Notes under the pieces: model-generated | What the model was told of the DNA's origin: nothing | The model's input: only the letters and a program-made list of their open reading frames with translations | The model's database searches: none | Made by a program: the position numbers and the translations under genes | Assembly: GCA_029233925.1 (NCBI GenBank) | Contig: JARGOX010000001.1 | Coordinates: forward strand, 124,001 to 188,000 | Reading direction: 5' to 3' | From: Rhizobiaceae bacterium | Lineage (GTDB): Bacteria > Pseudomonadota > Alphaproteobacteria > Rhizobiales > Rhizobiaceae | Length of the DNA: 64,000 nt | Shown: piece by piece, positions 18,698-28,447 of the stretch | Layout of the letters: every line of letters begins with the position of its first letter | How positions within the stretch are numbered: the stretch's first letter is position 1

Positions 18698-20332
18698 TCA
18701 CAGCCCCTTCTTGAGGCTTCCCAGAATACCGCGCACCAGGGCACGCCCCAGAGAACTTGCCACGGAACGGGCGGCGGATTTCATCGCCGCCTCGGCAACC
18801 GACTGACGTCTGGCGCGTGGGCGCGCAGAGGTTGTCTTCTTGCGCTTGGATGACTTTTTCCGACCGCGATCATCATAGTCGTCGTCATCTTCTTCGTCGC
18901 CAAAACCGGGCAGAGTCCAGCGGCGGCTTTCCTGAATTTCCTCTTCGTCCTCTTCTTCGTGCCGGCGTTTTTCTTCTTCCGCCCTGGCCGCGTCTTCAGC
19001 ACTTTTTTTCAGGATCTCATAGGCCGAGTTGCGATCAAGGTCTTCGTCATAGATATTGGCAACCGGGCTGACGGCCATCACCTTGCGGCGCTCGCTTTCA
19101 TCCACCGGGCCAAGCCGGGAGGCCGGTGGCCTGATCAATGTACGCTGAACAATCGAGGGCACGCCCTTGGATTCAAGCGTTGAGACAAGCGCTTCGCCGA
19201 CACCGAGCTGGGTGATGGCTTCAAAGCAATCGAAATCGGGATTGGGCCGAAATGTCGAGGCGGCGATCTTGACTGCCTTTTGCTCGCGCGGCGTATAGGC
19301 GCGCAGCGCATGCTGGATGCGGTTGCCCAGTTGCGAGAGAACTGTCTCCGGAACATCCAGCGGATTCTGCGTCACAAAATAGACGCCGACACCCTTGGAT
19401 CGAATGAGGCGTACCACCTGTTCGACCCGATCGATCAATATCTTGGGGGCCTCATCAAACAGCAGATGGGCCTCGTCAAAAAAGAACACAAGGCGGGGTT
19501 TTTCCGGATCGCCGATTTCCGGCAGTTCTTCAAACAGTTCCGATAGCAGCCACAAAAGGAATGTGCCGTAGAGCCGCGGATTCATCATCAGCTGGTCTGC
19601 GGCCAGAACACTGATGGCGCCGCGACCATCGGGTGTCGTGCGCATGATGTCACTGATTTTCAGCGCCGGTTCGCCAAAGAAATTTTCCGCCCCCTGACGC
19701 TCCAGAACCAGCAGATCGCGCTGGATCGCGCCAACCGATTGTTTGGAAATATTGCCATAGATGCCGGAAAGTTCTTTGGAATGCTCGGCCAGATAGGCCA
19801 GCATGGCCTGCAGGTCCTTCATGTCCAGCAGCGCAAGGCCGTTTTCGTCGGCGATCTTGAAGGCAATATTGAGCACGCCCTCTTGTGCATCGGTCATGTC
19901 CATCAGTCGGGCGAGCAGCAGTGGTCCCATTTCTGTGAGCGTGGTGCGGACCCGGTGTCCCTTGTCGCCAAACAGATCCCAGAATATGACGGGGAATTCT
20001 TGAAAATCATAGGGATCAAGGCCAATCATATTGGCGCGTTTTTCCAGAAAATCCTTGTATTCGCCGATGGCGGCAATGCCTGAAAGGTCGCCTTTCACAT
20101 CCGCACAAAACACCGGCACACCGGCATTGGAAAAGCTTTCTGCGAGAATTTGCAGGGTCACGGTTTTACCGGTTCCCGTCGCGCCCGTGATCAGCCCATG
20201 GCGATTGGCGTAGCCCAGGTCGAGATATTCACCCTTGTTGATGGAATCATCCGCATTGCGGCTGGTTCCCAGATAGATTTTTCCGTCCTGAAGCATGATC
20301 GCGCTTTGCCCTTTTCCATTCGATACGTCCAT
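18698..20332 (-). CDS. HerA-like ATPase, DUF853 (YjgR) family
   Basis: 544 residues. Walker A is GLITGATGTGKTVTLQ (residues 46-61), Walker B is RLVFFFDEAHLLFD. The whole body matches the DUF853 family of HerA/FtsK-like ATPases (E. coli YjgR), whose cellular job is not established. The C-terminus has a long acidic/arginine-rich, low-complexity linker (EEEDEEEIQESRR, then RKKSSKRKKTT) before a short helical end. No NurA nuclease partner is nearby, so a herA-nurA repair operon is unlikely. Confidence 0.88.
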   Translation of the reverse strand: MDVSNGKGQSAIMLQDGKIYLGTSRNADDSINKGEYLDLGYANRHGLITGATGTGKTVTLQILAESFSNAGVPVFCADVKGDLSGIAAIGEYKDFLEKRANMIGLDPYDFQEFPVIFWDLFGDKGHRVRTTLTEMGPLLLARLMDMTDAQEGVLNIAFKIADENGLALLDMKDLQAMLAYLAEHSKELSGIYGNISKQSVGAIQRDLLVLERQGAENFFGEPALKISDIMRTTPDGRGAISVLAADQLMMNPRLYGTFLLWLLSELFEELPEIGDPEKPRLVFFFDEAHLLFDEAPKILIDRVEQVVRLIRSKGVGVYFVTQNPLDVPETVLSQLGNRIQHALRAYTPREQKAVKIAASTFRPNPDFDCFEAITQLGVGEALVSTLESKGVPSIVQRTLIRPPASRLGPVDESERRKVMAVSPVANIYDEDLDRNSAYEILKKSAEDAARAEEEKRRHEEEDEEEIQESRRWTLPGFGDEEDDDDYDDRGRKKSSKRKKTTSARPRARRQSVAEAAMKSAARSVASSLGRALVRGILGSLKKGL

Positions 20333-20462
20333 CTATAGAGGCGCAAAGGGCCGCAAACAATTGCCGATTGCAACTTATACCAAGGCAGGCAAGGGATTGA
20401 TGCGGGAATTGTTCGGCGTTATCCTTCTTCGCGAGACTGTCAGACAGCAGAATGGATGCACG

Positions 20463-20831
20463 ATGGAAAAAGTACTAGGCATCGGCGGCGTGTTTTTTCG
20501 CGCACGCGATCCGCGCGCATTGGCGCAATGGTATGACAGACATCTGGGCGTTGGCGAAGCACCGACAGACTACGATGCGCCGTGCTGGCAGCAAAACGCG
20601 GGCCCGACGGTCTTTGCCCCTTTCGAACAGGGCACCGACTATTTTGGCGCAACCTCACAACAATGGATGATCAATTTCCGGGTTCATAATCTGGATGCCA
20701 TGGTCGCTCAACTGCGCTCGGCAGACATTACCGTGGAGATTGATGAGGAAACCTATCCAAATGGCCGTTTCGCCAGATTGTGCGATCCGGAAGGCAATCC
20801 GATCCAGCTGTGGGAGCCCAGTGGCGCCTGA
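20463..20831 (+). CDS. VOC (glyoxalase/bleomycin resistance) family protein
   Basis: 122 residues with one VOC fold: opening GIGGVFFRARDPRALAQWYDRHLG and closing GRFARLCDPEGNPIQLWEP, where the Glu/His-type metal positions lie. Single-domain VOC proteins act as metal-dependent isomerases, dioxygenases or binding proteins; the substrate cannot be told. Start at the ATG at 20463 fits the family N-terminus, although the frame is open upstream. Confidence 0.85.
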   Translation: MEKVLGIGGVFFRARDPRALAQWYDRHLGVGEAPTDYDAPCWQQNAGPTVFAPFEQGTDYFGATSQQWMINFRVHNLDAMVAQLRSADITVEIDEETYPNGRFARLCDPEGNPIQLWEPSGA

Positions 20832-20946
20832 TGGTGACGGGCTCTGCGCGGATCACAATGTGAATCAACAGACCATGCTATCGGGTTGATATCAGAATCA
20901 TTCTTGCTGCCTGAAGCGCATCCAATCGCAGCCCGATAAACCGGGT

Positions 20947-21951
20947 TCACAGCAAGGCGTCTGTTACCCGAATGGTTCCAACGTCCAGTCCGTTGCGGTT
21001 TTTCAGGGGCCTGTTGGCCTGCGCCATCAACGCTTCGTTTATCGCGGCATCCGATTTGCAATAACGCGTCAGCAGGGCCGCGACCATGGCTTCGGCCGCC
21101 CTATCAGCGCCATCATCGCATTTGAGCGCCATGGCAATGCCCTCGCGAGGCAGAGCAGCACAATAAACACCTTCAGCTCCAAATTTTGCAAATATCCTGC
21201 CCGGTGCTGTCTGCATCAAACGCGTACAGGCTCTTTTGCTGCCGGCGACATAGAAGGGTTCGGCCATGCAGGCATCCATGAGCTTTTTGGATGCGCCTGC
21301 CCGAATGGGCTCCAGACCGGTACCGCTGGCCATCTTTGCAAAGCCATGGGCAATGGCCTGAAGCGGCAAGGCAAATGTCGGAATGCCGCAACCGTCTATG
21401 CCACTGTTTTCGACACCAAGCGACACGCCGGACAGTTCTGCCATCGTCTCTTTGACCGTGGTCTGTATGGCATGGTCATATTGGATATAGCCCGCAGGAT
21501 CGATGCCCCTGTGGCAGGCGGTGCAGAGGAATCCCGCATGTTTGCCGGAGCAATTGTTGTGCAATTGTGATGGTTTCGCACCGGTTCTGGCCAATTCAAT
21601 GGTGGCCATCTCACCCAGAGGCCAATGGCAACCGCATTCCAGGGCAGTTTCAGACAGTCCGGCCTTGGCCAGCATGGCGGCGGCCAGTGCGGCATGTTCG
21701 GGCTCTCCGGAATGGGACGCGCAAGCAAGAGCCAGTTCCCGGTTGCCAAAACCGTAATGGTCTGCCGCGCCGCTTTCCACCAATGGCAAGGCCTGCATCG
21801 CCTTGACCGCGGAGCGCGGATAGACGGGCGTTTCAATGGCGCCCAGGCTGAACAGGCTCTTGCCGCGATCATCCACCACAATGGCGCAGCCTCGGTGCCG
21901 GCTTTCAACACGCCCTGCCCGGGTCACCTCCACCAATACGGGATTGCTCAT
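20947..21951 (-). CDS. Asparaginase, rhizobial type (Asparaginase_II family)
   Basis: About 334 residues from the ATG at 21951 (MSNPVLVEVTRAGRVESRHRG). It matches the Rhizobium etli-type asparaginase family (PF06089), distinct from the E. coli enzymes: conserved blocks are AIETPVYPRSAVKAMQALPLVESGAAD, ACASHSGEP, LHNNCSGKHAGFL and GIDGCGIPTFALPL. It probably hydrolyses asparagine to aspartate and ammonia in the cytoplasm. The two invariant Cys/Lys-type positions of the family (NNCSGKH) are present. Confidence 0.88.
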   Translation of the reverse strand: MSNPVLVEVTRAGRVESRHRGCAIVVDDRGKSLFSLGAIETPVYPRSAVKAMQALPLVESGAADHYGFGNRELALACASHSGEPEHAALAAAMLAKAGLSETALECGCHWPLGEMATIELARTGAKPSQLHNNCSGKHAGFLCTACHRGIDPAGYIQYDHAIQTTVKETMAELSGVSLGVENSGIDGCGIPTFALPLQAIAHGFAKMASGTGLEPIRAGASKKLMDACMAEPFYVAGSKRACTRLMQTAPGRIFAKFGAEGVYCAALPREGIAMALKCDDGADRAAEAMVAALLTRYCKSDAAINEALMAQANRPLKNRNGLDVGTIRVTDALL

Positions 21952-22027
21952 GCTATCACCTCTAATTCCAACGTCTTTTTCTGCAGGTCCCAATTGTTTG
22001 ACCAGCAAAGACAATACCCGTTTTCAG

Positions 22028-22654
22028 CTAAACTTCCGGTTTCCTGGCTATGATGAAGACAGATTTTGCCGAACCGGGTTGCCATTGATATTCGATATGA
22101 AAACCGGCCTTCTTCAGTTCGTCGGACAGCTGATGAGCGCGAAACATGTCGATACTGGGTATCAGACCCAAGAAGCCGCCCAGAGGCAACAGGCTGCGCA
22201 CTACACTATTGAGTTCTCCGGCACATATGGTTGACGATACGAAGATCCCGCCTGGTTTCAGAAGGCGCATGACAGCCTGCAGCGCCGCCGTCTTGTCCGC
22301 CAGCAAATGCATCACATTAAGTCCGAGCACCGCGTCGAACTGGTTTTCCGATGACGTCAACTCTTCGATTGCCATGACCTTGAAATCAACATTTGTTATG
22401 CCCTGATCGATGGCCTTTTGCCGGGCGATGTCGATCATCTTTTCGGCAAAATCAATGGCCAGGATCGAGCCGACGTGGGGTGCATGGGCCAGCGCGGTCG
22501 AACCGGTTCCACAACCGAACTCAAGCACCTGCATGCCGCTGTCCAGAAATTCTTGGGTCTTGGCCAATTTGAGTTGATAGGATTTTTCATCGCCGACCGG
22601 TTGCCGGGCGTAACGGGCGGCAATCCAGTTCCAGAATCTCGGTGTATAGCCCAT
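22028..22654 (-). CDS. Class I SAM-dependent methyltransferase
   Basis: 208 residues. SAM-binding motif I is VLEFGCGTGSTALAHAPHVG, followed by AIDFAEKMIDIARQKA and the post-motif LLKPGGIFVSSTI. It is a generic methyltransferase of the UbiE/Methyltransf_11 type; substrate unknown. It lies between galE and the asparaginase gene, all on the minus strand, with gaps of about 70 bases, so co-transcription is possible. Confidence 0.85.
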   Translation of the reverse strand: MGYTPRFWNWIAARYARQPVGDEKSYQLKLAKTQEFLDSGMQVLEFGCGTGSTALAHAPHVGSILAIDFAEKMIDIARQKAIDQGITNVDFKVMAIEELTSSENQFDAVLGLNVMHLLADKTAALQAVMRLLKPGGIFVSSTICAGELNSVVRSLLPLGGFLGLIPSIDMFRAHQLSDELKKAGFHIEYQWQPGSAKSVFIIARKPEV

Positions 22655-22726
22655 GACGTGCTCCCGGTATCGGTTTGAATTGCTTCTGGCGATGGGCTCA
22701 AAGACCGCATCGCCTTCCTGAAGATG

Positions 22727-23722
22727 TCAGGTTTTATTGTTGCGGCGCTCCAGTGCAGCCTCCCAGGCGAGCGCGTGTGTCACAATCTCCTGCAGGTTGT
22801 CATGGCCTGGCTGCCATCCAAGTTGGCTTTTGATCAGACTGGAATCGGCAACGACGCTGACGGCGTCTCCGGCGCGTCGATCCGACAGCACAACGTCAAA
22901 ATCCAGACCGCTGACCTGTTTGACCATGTCAATGACCTCGAAAACCGAAAGACCATGCCCATAGCCGCAATTGGCGATGAGATTGCCACCCTCATTACGC
23001 AGGTGCTGAAGCGCCAGATAATGCGCCTCGATGAGGTCGGTTATATGGATATAATCGCGAATGCAGGTGCCGTCCGGTGTCGGATAGTCGGTGCCAAAGA
23101 CCCGCATTTCCGGTCGTTTCGACAAGGCAGCCTCGCAGGCGGCCTTGATCAGATGGGTCGCCTTGGGCGTCGATTGACCGGTCCTGCCCAGAGGATCGGC
23201 ACCAGCGACATTGAAATAGCGCAGACAGGCGTAGTGCAGCGGATGGGCCGCCGCGACATCGCGCAACATCAATTCGGTCATCAGCTTGGAGGTGCCATAG
23301 GGCGATTCCGGTCGAAGCTCGGCTTCTTCCTTGACCGGGATGGCTTCAGCCGGGGTGCCGTAGACAGCCGCTGTTGAGGAGAAAATGAACTCGCTGACAC
23401 CCTGATGCACACATGCTTCGATCAGGGTGCGGGATTTGACCGTATTGTTGAGATAGTAGCTGAGCGGGTCACTGACGGAATCAGGCACGACCACCGAGCC
23501 AGCAAAGTGAAAGACTGATTTTATCTCATTTTCGCCAAGCAGTGTTTCCACCAGATCCTGATCGCCGATATCACCAACCACCAGTTTCGCCTCTGCGGGA
23601 ACAGCCCAGTCAAAGCCGGTTGACAGACGGTCCAGCACGATGACGCGCTCGCCTGCATCCAGCAATTTCCAGACCATGTGACTGCCGATATAGCCGGCAC
23701 CACCGGTCACCAATACGGTCAT
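22727..23722 (-). CDS. galE: UDP-glucose 4-epimerase
   Basis: About 331 residues from the ATG at 23722. Short-chain dehydrogenase fold: NAD motif VTGGAGYIGSHM at the N-terminus, the serine block FIFSSTAAVYG and the catalytic pair in SPYGTSKLMTE. It interconverts UDP-glucose and UDP-galactose for exopolysaccharide or LPS (rhizobial exoB is the same enzyme). Closing blocks DYIHITDLIEAHYLAL and GYGHGLSVFEVI are GalE-specific. Confidence 0.93.
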   Translation of the reverse strand: MTVLVTGGAGYIGSHMVWKLLDAGERVIVLDRLSTGFDWAVPAEAKLVVGDIGDQDLVETLLGENEIKSVFHFAGSVVVPDSVSDPLSYYLNNTVKSRTLIEACVHQGVSEFIFSSTAAVYGTPAEAIPVKEEAELRPESPYGTSKLMTELMLRDVAAAHPLHYACLRYFNVAGADPLGRTGQSTPKATHLIKAACEAALSKRPEMRVFGTDYPTPDGTCIRDYIHITDLIEAHYLALQHLRNEGGNLIANCGYGHGLSVFEVIDMVKQVSGLDFDVVLSDRRAGDAVSVVADSSLIKSQLGWQPGHDNLQEIVTHALAWEAALERRNNKT

Positions 23723-23797
23723 CTCGTTCCTCTCAAGGGGTTGCCGGGGCAAGGGTGCCCCTGTTCAACACATGTACAATCAGCAAAATTGGCACAA

Positions 23798-24964
23798 TCA
23801 GCGAACACGTTCCATGATCGAAACATAATTGGCAACCGCCGCGCCGCCCATGTTAAAAATACCGCCCAGCTTGGCGCCGGGAACCTGAATATCACCTGCC
23901 TCGCCACACAGCTGCATGGATGTCAGGACATGCATTGATACGCCGGTTGCGCCGATCGGGTGTCCCTTGGCTTTCAGACCGCCCGATGGATTGACCGGCA
24001 GGCGTCCGTCCTTTGCGGTTTCACCGGACAGGGCGACGGCGCCACCCTGGCCGCGTTTTGCCAAGCCCATCGCCTCATATTCGATCAGTTCGGCAATGGT
24101 GAAGCAGTCATGGGTTTCCACAAAGGACAGATCATCCAAAGTGATACCGGCATTTTTCAATGCGCGCTGCCAGCCCAGTTCACAGCCTTCAAAAAGCAGG
24201 ATATCGCGTTTGGACATGGGCAGGAAATCCTGAACATGTTCGGCGGCGCGGAACATGATTGCGCGCGGCGCATGCATGGCGGTTTCCAGGTCGGTGAGGA
24301 CAATGGCCGCCGCCCCGTCGGAGACCAGCGAGCAGTCGGTCCGCTTCAGCGGGCCCGCAACAAAGGGGTTCTTTTCACTTTCGGTGCGGCAGAAATCGTA
24401 CCCCAGGTCCTTGCGCATCTGCGCATAGGGATTGCCGACGCCGTTCTTGTGGTTTTTTGCAGCCAGCATGGCCAGAGCATCGGACTGGTCGCCATGGCGC
24501 TGGTAATAGGCATCGGCAATCTTGCCGAAGACGCCGGCAAAGCCACCGGGTATTGAATCGTCTTCCGGAAGGTAGGAGGCGCGTTTGAGGTTTTCGCCAA
24601 TCTGCGGTCCGGGCGTTGTGGTCATCTGCTCGACACCCACGACAAGAACATTGCGCGCGCTGCCGGCGCGGATGGTCTTCAAACCCTGATGGATTGCCGC
24701 CGATCCGGTGGCGCAGGCATTTTCAACCCTTGTGGCCGGCTTGAAACGCAGGGCATCATCGGCCTGCAAAACAAGACTTGCGGTGAAATCCTGCCGACTG
24801 AAGCCAGCATTGAAGTGCCCGAGCACGATCTCATCCACATCGCCGGGCTCAAGCCCGGCATGTTTCATGGCCTGGGATGCAACACCGACCACCAGAGACT
24901 CAATGGTCTCGTCGGAATGTTTCCCGAATTTCGAGTGAGCCCAACCTGTTATCGCAGCAGTCAT
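23798..24964 (-). CDS. Thiolase family protein (acetyl-CoA acetyltransferase-like)
   Basis: 388 residues. The nucleophile is C84 in RVENACATGSAAIHQG, and GHPIGATGVSMHVL holds the catalytic His. The C-terminal block reads KLGGIFNMGGAAVANYVS, where most biosynthetic thiolases have a second catalytic Cys in CxG; here that Cys is not obvious, which fits the SCP2/lipid-transfer-like thiolase group rather than degradative FadA. Substrate is therefore open. The following aldehyde dehydrogenase gene lies 175 bases upstream in the same direction. Confidence 0.82.
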   Translation of the reverse strand: MTAAITGWAHSKFGKHSDETIESLVVGVASQAMKHAGLEPGDVDEIVLGHFNAGFSRQDFTASLVLQADDALRFKPATRVENACATGSAAIHQGLKTIRAGSARNVLVVGVEQMTTTPGPQIGENLKRASYLPEDDSIPGGFAGVFGKIADAYYQRHGDQSDALAMLAAKNHKNGVGNPYAQMRKDLGYDFCRTESEKNPFVAGPLKRTDCSLVSDGAAAIVLTDLETAMHAPRAIMFRAAEHVQDFLPMSKRDILLFEGCELGWQRALKNAGITLDDLSFVETHDCFTIAELIEYEAMGLAKRGQGGAVALSGETAKDGRLPVNPSGGLKAKGHPIGATGVSMHVLTSMQLCGEAGDIQVPGAKLGGIFNMGGAAVANYVSIMERVR

Positions 24965-25139
24965 GCCTCAGCCTCCGCATTGCCCGGCAATGCGCGACCA
25001 GGCCCGTTGATTTGCGCCCGACCTGACGGGGGGCGGTGAAAACGGGCAAAGGGTTTGCCCGTCCATATCTGTTCAACCTTTAACAATACCCAAGGACTGA
25101 TGCAATATCTCTGTTGCACCGCAACCTTGCAAAAATGTC

Positions 25140-26567
25140 TCAGTAACCGCTGATGGCTTTGACTTCGAGGAAATCCTCAAGACCCCAGCGACCGCCTTCA
25201 CGGCCATTGCCGGACTGCTTGTAGCCACCAAACGGGCTTCCAGCCGGACGGCCGGCGCCATTGATCAATACCATGCCGGCTCTCAATTGGCGGGCAACAC
25301 GGCGGGCCTTGGCCTGATCGCTGCTTTGCACATAGGCAGCCAGCCCGTAGGGCGTGTCGTTGGCAATGGCGATGGCCTCCTCTTCGGTATCAAAGGGAAT
25401 CATCGCCAGTACCGGTCCGAAAACCTCTTCACGCGCAATGGTCATCTGATTGTCGACATCGGCAAAGACTGTCGGACGGACGAAATAACCGCGATTGAAA
25501 CCGGCAGGACGTCCGGTGCCACCGGCAACCACACGGGCACCTTCGTCAATGGCAATCTGGATGAGTCCTTGAACCTTGTTGTACTGGGCCTCACTGACCA
25601 GCGGACCGATATGACGGCCTTCGACAGTCGGATCGCCCACCTGAACGCTTTCGGCTGCTTCACCGGCAAGCGTGACGGCATCTTCATAGACGGAGCGTTG
25701 CACCAGCATTCTGGTTGGCGCATTGCAGGATTGACCGGTATTGTTCATGCAGCTGCGAACGCCGCGTTTGATGGCGGCTGACAGGTCCACATCGTCAAAG
25801 ATGATATTCGGCGATTTGCCGCCCAGTTCAAGGGTTACCCGCTTGACGGTTTCAGAGGCCGCACGGGTGACCGCCGTACCGGCGCGTGTCGATCCGGTGA
25901 AGGACATCATGTCAATATCGGGATGGCGCGACATGGCTTCGCCTACGACCGGGCCCTCGCCGTTGATCAGGTTGAAAACACCCTTTGGGAAGCCCGCTTC
26001 ATCGATCATCTTGGCAAAAACCAGGGCCGACAGAGGTGCAATCTCGCTGGGTTTGAGCACACAGGTGCAACCAACCGCCAGAGCAGGCACGACTTTCAGC
26101 GCCATCTGGTTGACCGGCCAGTTCCAGGGGGTGATCAGACCGCAGACACCGATGGGCTCATGAACGATATGTTCGCCGCTATCGTTGTAGTCTTCCTCGA
26201 ATTTGTATTCGGAAAGGGCTTTGATGAACCCGCCGACGTGGAACGGACCCGCTCCGGCCTGATCGTTCCTGGCAAGACTGATGGGCGCGCCCATTTCCTG
26301 TGAGACAGCCTGCGCCATCTCTTCATTGTATTTTTCCATGACGACCAGAAGTTTCTGGACAAGCGCCAGGCGTTCTTCCTGGCTTGTCTGACTGTAGGTC
26401 ACAAATGCCTTTTTCGCAGCCGCCACCGCACGGTCGACATCCGCCTGGGACCCGAGGGAAATGGTGCCACAGGTTTCTTCAGTGGCCGGATTGATGACGT
26501 CAAAATCATTCGGCACTGCAGGTGCCACCCATGCGCCATCTATGTAAAAATCGGTTGTCTTGTGCAC
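25140..26567 (-). CDS. NAD(P)-dependent aldehyde dehydrogenase
   Basis: 475 residues, full-length ALDH. The catalytic Cys is in NNTGQSCNAPTRM and the general base Glu in TLELGGKSPNIIF; the cofactor loop is FTGSTRAGTAV. It oxidises an aldehyde to the acid; the substrate is not indicated. The ending PFGGYKQSGNGREGGRWGLEDFLEVKAISGY is typical of the broad-specificity group. It lies divergent to betC, and although betaine-aldehyde specificity is conceivable, the real betB follows in the bet operon. Confidence 0.9.
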   Translation of the reverse strand: MHKTTDFYIDGAWVAPAVPNDFDVINPATEETCGTISLGSQADVDRAVAAAKKAFVTYSQTSQEERLALVQKLLVVMEKYNEEMAQAVSQEMGAPISLARNDQAGAGPFHVGGFIKALSEYKFEEDYNDSGEHIVHEPIGVCGLITPWNWPVNQMALKVVPALAVGCTCVLKPSEIAPLSALVFAKMIDEAGFPKGVFNLINGEGPVVGEAMSRHPDIDMMSFTGSTRAGTAVTRAASETVKRVTLELGGKSPNIIFDDVDLSAAIKRGVRSCMNNTGQSCNAPTRMLVQRSVYEDAVTLAGEAAESVQVGDPTVEGRHIGPLVSEAQYNKVQGLIQIAIDEGARVVAGGTGRPAGFNRGYFVRPTVFADVDNQMTIAREEVFGPVLAMIPFDTEEEAIAIANDTPYGLAAYVQSSDQAKARRVARQLRAGMVLINGAGRPAGSPFGGYKQSGNGREGGRWGLEDFLEVKAISGY

Positions 26568-26917
26568 GTTTCACCTCAAAATCTATATTCATGATCTGTT
26601 ACCAACGGCATAGCGGCTTTCCCGCCAAAATCAATCGATAAACGACCCTGTGGGCGGCATCAGCCTCCAAATGCAGTGAATTCCGCTCAGGCGTCATCGG
26701 AAGAATTCCGTTCTACAACACGTGGGCATGTACCCCGGCGCAATCAAGCCATGGGCGTCAGAGAAATTTTTCTTGAATGAACATTCAATTAAAAATAATA
26801 GATGGTATGTTGTCCCTGGCAGGACACGCACGCAACCGTGCAGCAAGCCTGAAAATGCCATTTCAAAGCCGCAATCGCCTAGCGACAACGCGCAAAACAA
26901 ACCAAAGGCCGTGGATC
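26568..26917. other. Upstream region of betCBA
   Basis: 350 bases between the divergent aldehyde dehydrogenase and betC genes. It contains the BetI-like palindrome at 26773-26788. Small open frames here have no recognisable product. AT-rich 26755-26815 probably contains the bet promoter. Confidence 0.5.
26773..26788. promoter_or_regulatory. BetI-like operator palindrome
   Basis: TTGAATG-AA-CATTCAA, a perfect inverted repeat with seven-base arms, sitting about 130 bases before betC inside an AT-rich stretch. It closely resembles known BetI (TetR-family) sites of bet operons, which have TTGA...TCAA symmetry. The betI gene itself is not in the window. Confidence 0.65.
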
Positions 26918-28447
26918 TTGAGCACCAGCAATCCGAATATACTGATCATCATGGTTGATCAGCTCAATGGCACACTGTTTCCAGACGGGCCTGCCGACTG
27001 GCTGCATGCGCCGCATCTCAAGGCGCTGGCCGCACGCTCGGCCCGCTTTGCCAATAATTACACCGCCTCACCGCTCTGTGCCCCGGGCCGCGCCTCATTC
27101 ATGTCCGGGCAATTGCCAAGCCGCACCCGCGTTTTTGACAATGCCGCCGAATTCGGCTCCGACATTCCAACCTATGCGCATCATCTGCGCAGGCACGGCT
27201 ATTACACATGCCTGTCGGGCAAGATGCATTTTGTCGGCCCCGATCAGTTGCACGGCTTCGAGGAGCGGCTGACGACCGATATCTATCCGGCGGATTTTGG
27301 CTGGACGCCGGATTACCGCAAACCTGGTGAGCGCATTGACTGGTGGTATCACAATCTGGGCTCGGTGACGGGTGCCGGCATTGCGGAGACCTCCAACCAG
27401 ATGGAATATGATGATGAAGTGGCCTTCTACGCCACCCAGAAACTCTATCATCTCGCCCGCCAATCCGATGATGACAAGGCCCGCCCCTGGTGTCTGACGG
27501 TCTCCTTTACCCATCCCCATGACCCCTACGTTACGCGCCGCAAATATTGGGACCTTTATGAAGATTGCCGGCATCTGGAGCCGGAGATCGGGCCGATCCC
27601 CTTTGATGAGCAGGACGCCCATTCGCAACGTCTTTATCTGGCCAATGATTACCGCAAGTTCGACATTACCCGCGAAGATGTGCCACGGGCGCGGCGCGGC
27701 TATTTCGCCAATATTTCCTATCTTGATGACAAGGTCGGCGAACTGATGGCGGTGCTCGAGGCCACCCGCATGCACGACGATACGGTGATCCTCTTTTGCT
27801 CGGATCATGGTGACATGCTGGGTGAGCGCGGCCTGTGGTTCAAGATGAGCTTTTTTGAAGGCTCGTCGCGGGTGCCTTTGATGATTTCGGGTCCGGGCAT
27901 TACGCCTGCCCGCATCGACGCACCGGTGTCCAATCTGGATATCAATCCCACCCTTGCCGACATGGCCGGGGCCAGTCTGGAGGCCATCATGCCCTGGACC
28001 GATGGGGAGAGCCTCATGCCGCTGATCCAGGGTGAAGAGCGGCTATCGCCGGTGCTGATGGAATATGCGGCGGAAGGCTCCTATGCCCCGCTGGTGTGCA
28101 TCCGGCAGAACCAGTTCAAATATGTCGCCTGCGCATTGGATCCGCCGCAGCTTTTTGATCTGCAAAAAGATCCGCTGGAACAGGTCAATCTGGCGGCATC
28201 GAGCGACCACGCAGACATTGCTGAAATATTTGCCGCCATGGCCAGGGCGCGCTGGGACCTCGATCAATTCGATCGCGCCGTGCGCGAAAGCCAGGCACGG
28301 CGCTGGGTCGTCTATGAAGCCCTGCGAAACGGCGCCTATTACCCCTGGGACTACCAGCCGCTGCAACAGGCGTCCGAACGTTTCATGCGCAACCACATGG
28401 ACCTCAACATCCTGGAGGAAAGCAAACGCTTTCCCAGAGGAGAATAG
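26918..28447 (+). CDS. betC: Choline-sulfatase
   Basis: About 510 residues. Type I sulfatase that frees choline from choline-O-sulfate. The formylglycine site CAPGR is at residues 54-58 when counted from the TTG at 26918, matching the C54 of the characterised Sinorhizobium enzyme, and the N-terminus NPNILIIMVDQLNGT fits the family; this is why I favour the TTG start (AAAGG eight bases upstream) over upstream ATGs. Metal and substrate blocks TCLSGKMHFVGPDQLHG, FCSDHGDMLGERGLWFKMSF are present. First gene of betC-betB-betA, with betB starting immediately after its stop. Confidence 0.93.
   Translation: MSTSNPNILIIMVDQLNGTLFPDGPADWLHAPHLKALAARSARFANNYTASPLCAPGRASFMSGQLPSRTRVFDNAAEFGSDIPTYAHHLRRHGYYTCLSGKMHFVGPDQLHGFEERLTTDIYPADFGWTPDYRKPGERIDWWYHNLGSVTGAGIAETSNQMEYDDEVAFYATQKLYHLARQSDDDKARPWCLTVSFTHPHDPYVTRRKYWDLYEDCRHLEPEIGPIPFDEQDAHSQRLYLANDYRKFDITREDVPRARRGYFANISYLDDKVGELMAVLEATRMHDDTVILFCSDHGDMLGERGLWFKMSFFEGSSRVPLMISGPGITPARIDAPVSNLDINPTLADMAGASLEAIMPWTDGESLMPLIQGEERLSPVLMEYAAEGSYAPLVCIRQNQFKYVACALDPPQLFDLQKDPLEQVNLAASSDHADIAEIFAAMARARWDLDQFDRAVRESQARRWVVYEALRNGAYYPWDYQPLQQASERFMRNHMDLNILEESKRFPRGE

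Noticed and set aside
18698-20332. HerA-NurA or HerA-SIR2-type defence pair
   Set aside because: The protein belongs to the DUF853 (YjgR) group, a common housekeeping-type family, and no nuclease, SIR2 or DUF4297 partner gene is adjacent.
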